Positions 6,190 to 6,712 of a stretch of DNA of 6,712 bases are shown here, one piece after another (position 1 is the first letter of the stretch; every line of letters begins with the position of its first letter). This stretch comes from Acidobacteriota bacterium (GTDB lineage: Bacteria; Acidobacteriota; Vicinamibacteria; Vicinamibacterales; UBA823): assembly GCA_003509065.1 (NCBI GenBank), contig DODG01000176.1:1-6712 (forward strand), in the 5' to 3' direction. The notes beneath the pieces are model-generated. The model did no database searches. It saw only the letters and a program-made list of their open reading frames with translations, and had not been told where the DNA came from. A program made the position numbers and the translations under genes.

Positions 6190-6712
6190 ATGTTTAACAA
6201 CGTTCGTCGACTCTCCGGCCAGCTCTTCGTGTATGGATCGGCTGACGTGGCAGTACTCGGAATCAATTTCATTCTGCTGCCTCTATATACCCGCGTATTA
6301 TCACCAGCCGAGTACGGCGCCCTCGCCCTCCTGCTGGTCGTCGAAGCTCTATTGAAACCCTTGTACCGATGGGGTCTCGACACATCATTTCTCCGTTTGT
6401 ACTACGACTATTCGAGTCCCGATGACCGACAAACTTTGGCAGGCACAATCGTTATCTTCATGTTGCTTGTTAACGGTTTGGTAACACTTGCACTAGTGGC
6501 ATCTTTTCCACTCGTTACGGAAAAGATTTTTGGCTCTCAAGCATATGACCTCGCAGTCCTTTTGCTTGTCGGTAACAGATTTGTAAGCGGATTCTTATTT
6601 CTTCCATTCAGCTTGTTACGAATCCAGGAACGCTCCCGCTGGTTCGCAATGTTAACGTTCATCCGATCTTTCGGCACGGTCGTAGCACGCTTAGTGCTCG
6701 TAATCGGCCTTA
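6190..6712 (+). CDS. Wzx-type polysaccharide flippase, N-terminal part (runs off the window)
   Basis: Open frame from ATG 6190 to the window edge, 174 complete codons. The start of the protein is typical of the Polysacc_synt/MOP-superfamily lipid-linked oligosaccharide flippases: a short amphipathic lead, LFVYGSADVAVLGINFILL as TM1 (about 12-30), then LPLYTRVLSPAEYGALAL (30-47) leading into TM2, RWGLDTSFLRLYYDY (60-74), TM3 at about 84-106, TM4 at about 119-141, LRIQERSRWF (143-152) and a fifth hydrophobic stretch near 153-174. The family normally has 12 or more TM segments over 400-500 residues, so less than half is present. Expected role: flipping undecaprenyl-diphosphate-linked repeat units from cytoplasm to periplasm. 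No Shine-Dalgarno precedes the ATG; a -10-like TATAAT lies 8 nt before it. The N-terminus aligns well in length with the family as I know it, so ATG 6190 is a good start. I withhold the symbol wzx because family members also include teichoic-acid and sporulation flippases. Confidence 0.9.
   Translation, partial: MFNNVRRLSGQLFVYGSADVAVLGINFILLPLYTRVLSPAEYGALALLLVVEALLKPLYRWGLDTSFLRLYYDYSSPDDRQTLAGTIVIFMLLVNGLVTLALVASFPLVTEKIFGSQAYDLAVLLLVGNRFVSGFLFLPFSLLRIQERSRWFAMLTFIRSFGTVVARLVLVIGL

Noticed and set aside
6164..6383. Overlapping frames of 63 and 70 codons near the flippase start
   Set aside because: Both overlap the flippase frame, which has clear family motifs from its ATG at 6190; neither shadow product resembles a protein family.

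Overview
The window is a stretch of a bacterial surface-polysaccharide (O-antigen, capsule or exopolysaccharide) biosynthesis cluster. Six protein genes are visible, with no RNA gene, transposase, integrase or CRISPR array. GC content is roughly half by eye. Wzx-type flippases and DegT sugar aminotransferases occur widely in bacteria, so I cannot name the organism. A Gram-negative with a lipid-linked, Wzx-dependent glycan is the most natural reading, but it is inference.

Layout. (1) Positions 1-351 hold the 3' end of an extended-SDR nucleotide-sugar epimerase/dehydratase/reductase. (2) Positions 357-1457, 5 nt downstream on the same strand, hold a complete PLP-dependent DegT/DnrJ/EryC1 sugar aminotransferase. 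Together these two probably make an NDP-amino-deoxysugar. (3) Positions 1449-4567 hold two minus-strand genes for multi-pass membrane proteins that are clearly paralogous and translationally coupled (ATGA overlap). The second converges on the aminotransferase with a 9-bp tail overlap. (4) Positions 4655-6025 (an alternative start lies at 4574) hold a plus-strand gene, divergent from that pair, for a third multi-pass protein. It shares the same series of motifs in the same order, so all three look like GT-C-fold glycosyltransferases using lipid-linked sugar donors. (5) Positions 6026-6189 are intergenic, with two overlapping perfect palindromes and a consensus -10 hexamer. (6) From 6190 to the window edge runs the 5' part of a Wzx-type flippase.

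Working together (inference): the SDR and aminotransferase build an activated amino sugar in the cytoplasm, cytoplasmic transferases outside the window would put it on undecaprenyl phosphate, and Wzx would flip the lipid-linked oligosaccharide. The three GT-C-like proteins would then act on the periplasmic side, adding or transferring sugars, or one of them may take the place of a polymerase. No classical Wzy is visible here.

The points most worth a second look are the three-member GT-C set with its inverted tandem pair, the probable misplacement of the start of the 4574/4655 gene, and the probable leaderless start of the flippase next to a compact palindromic site.
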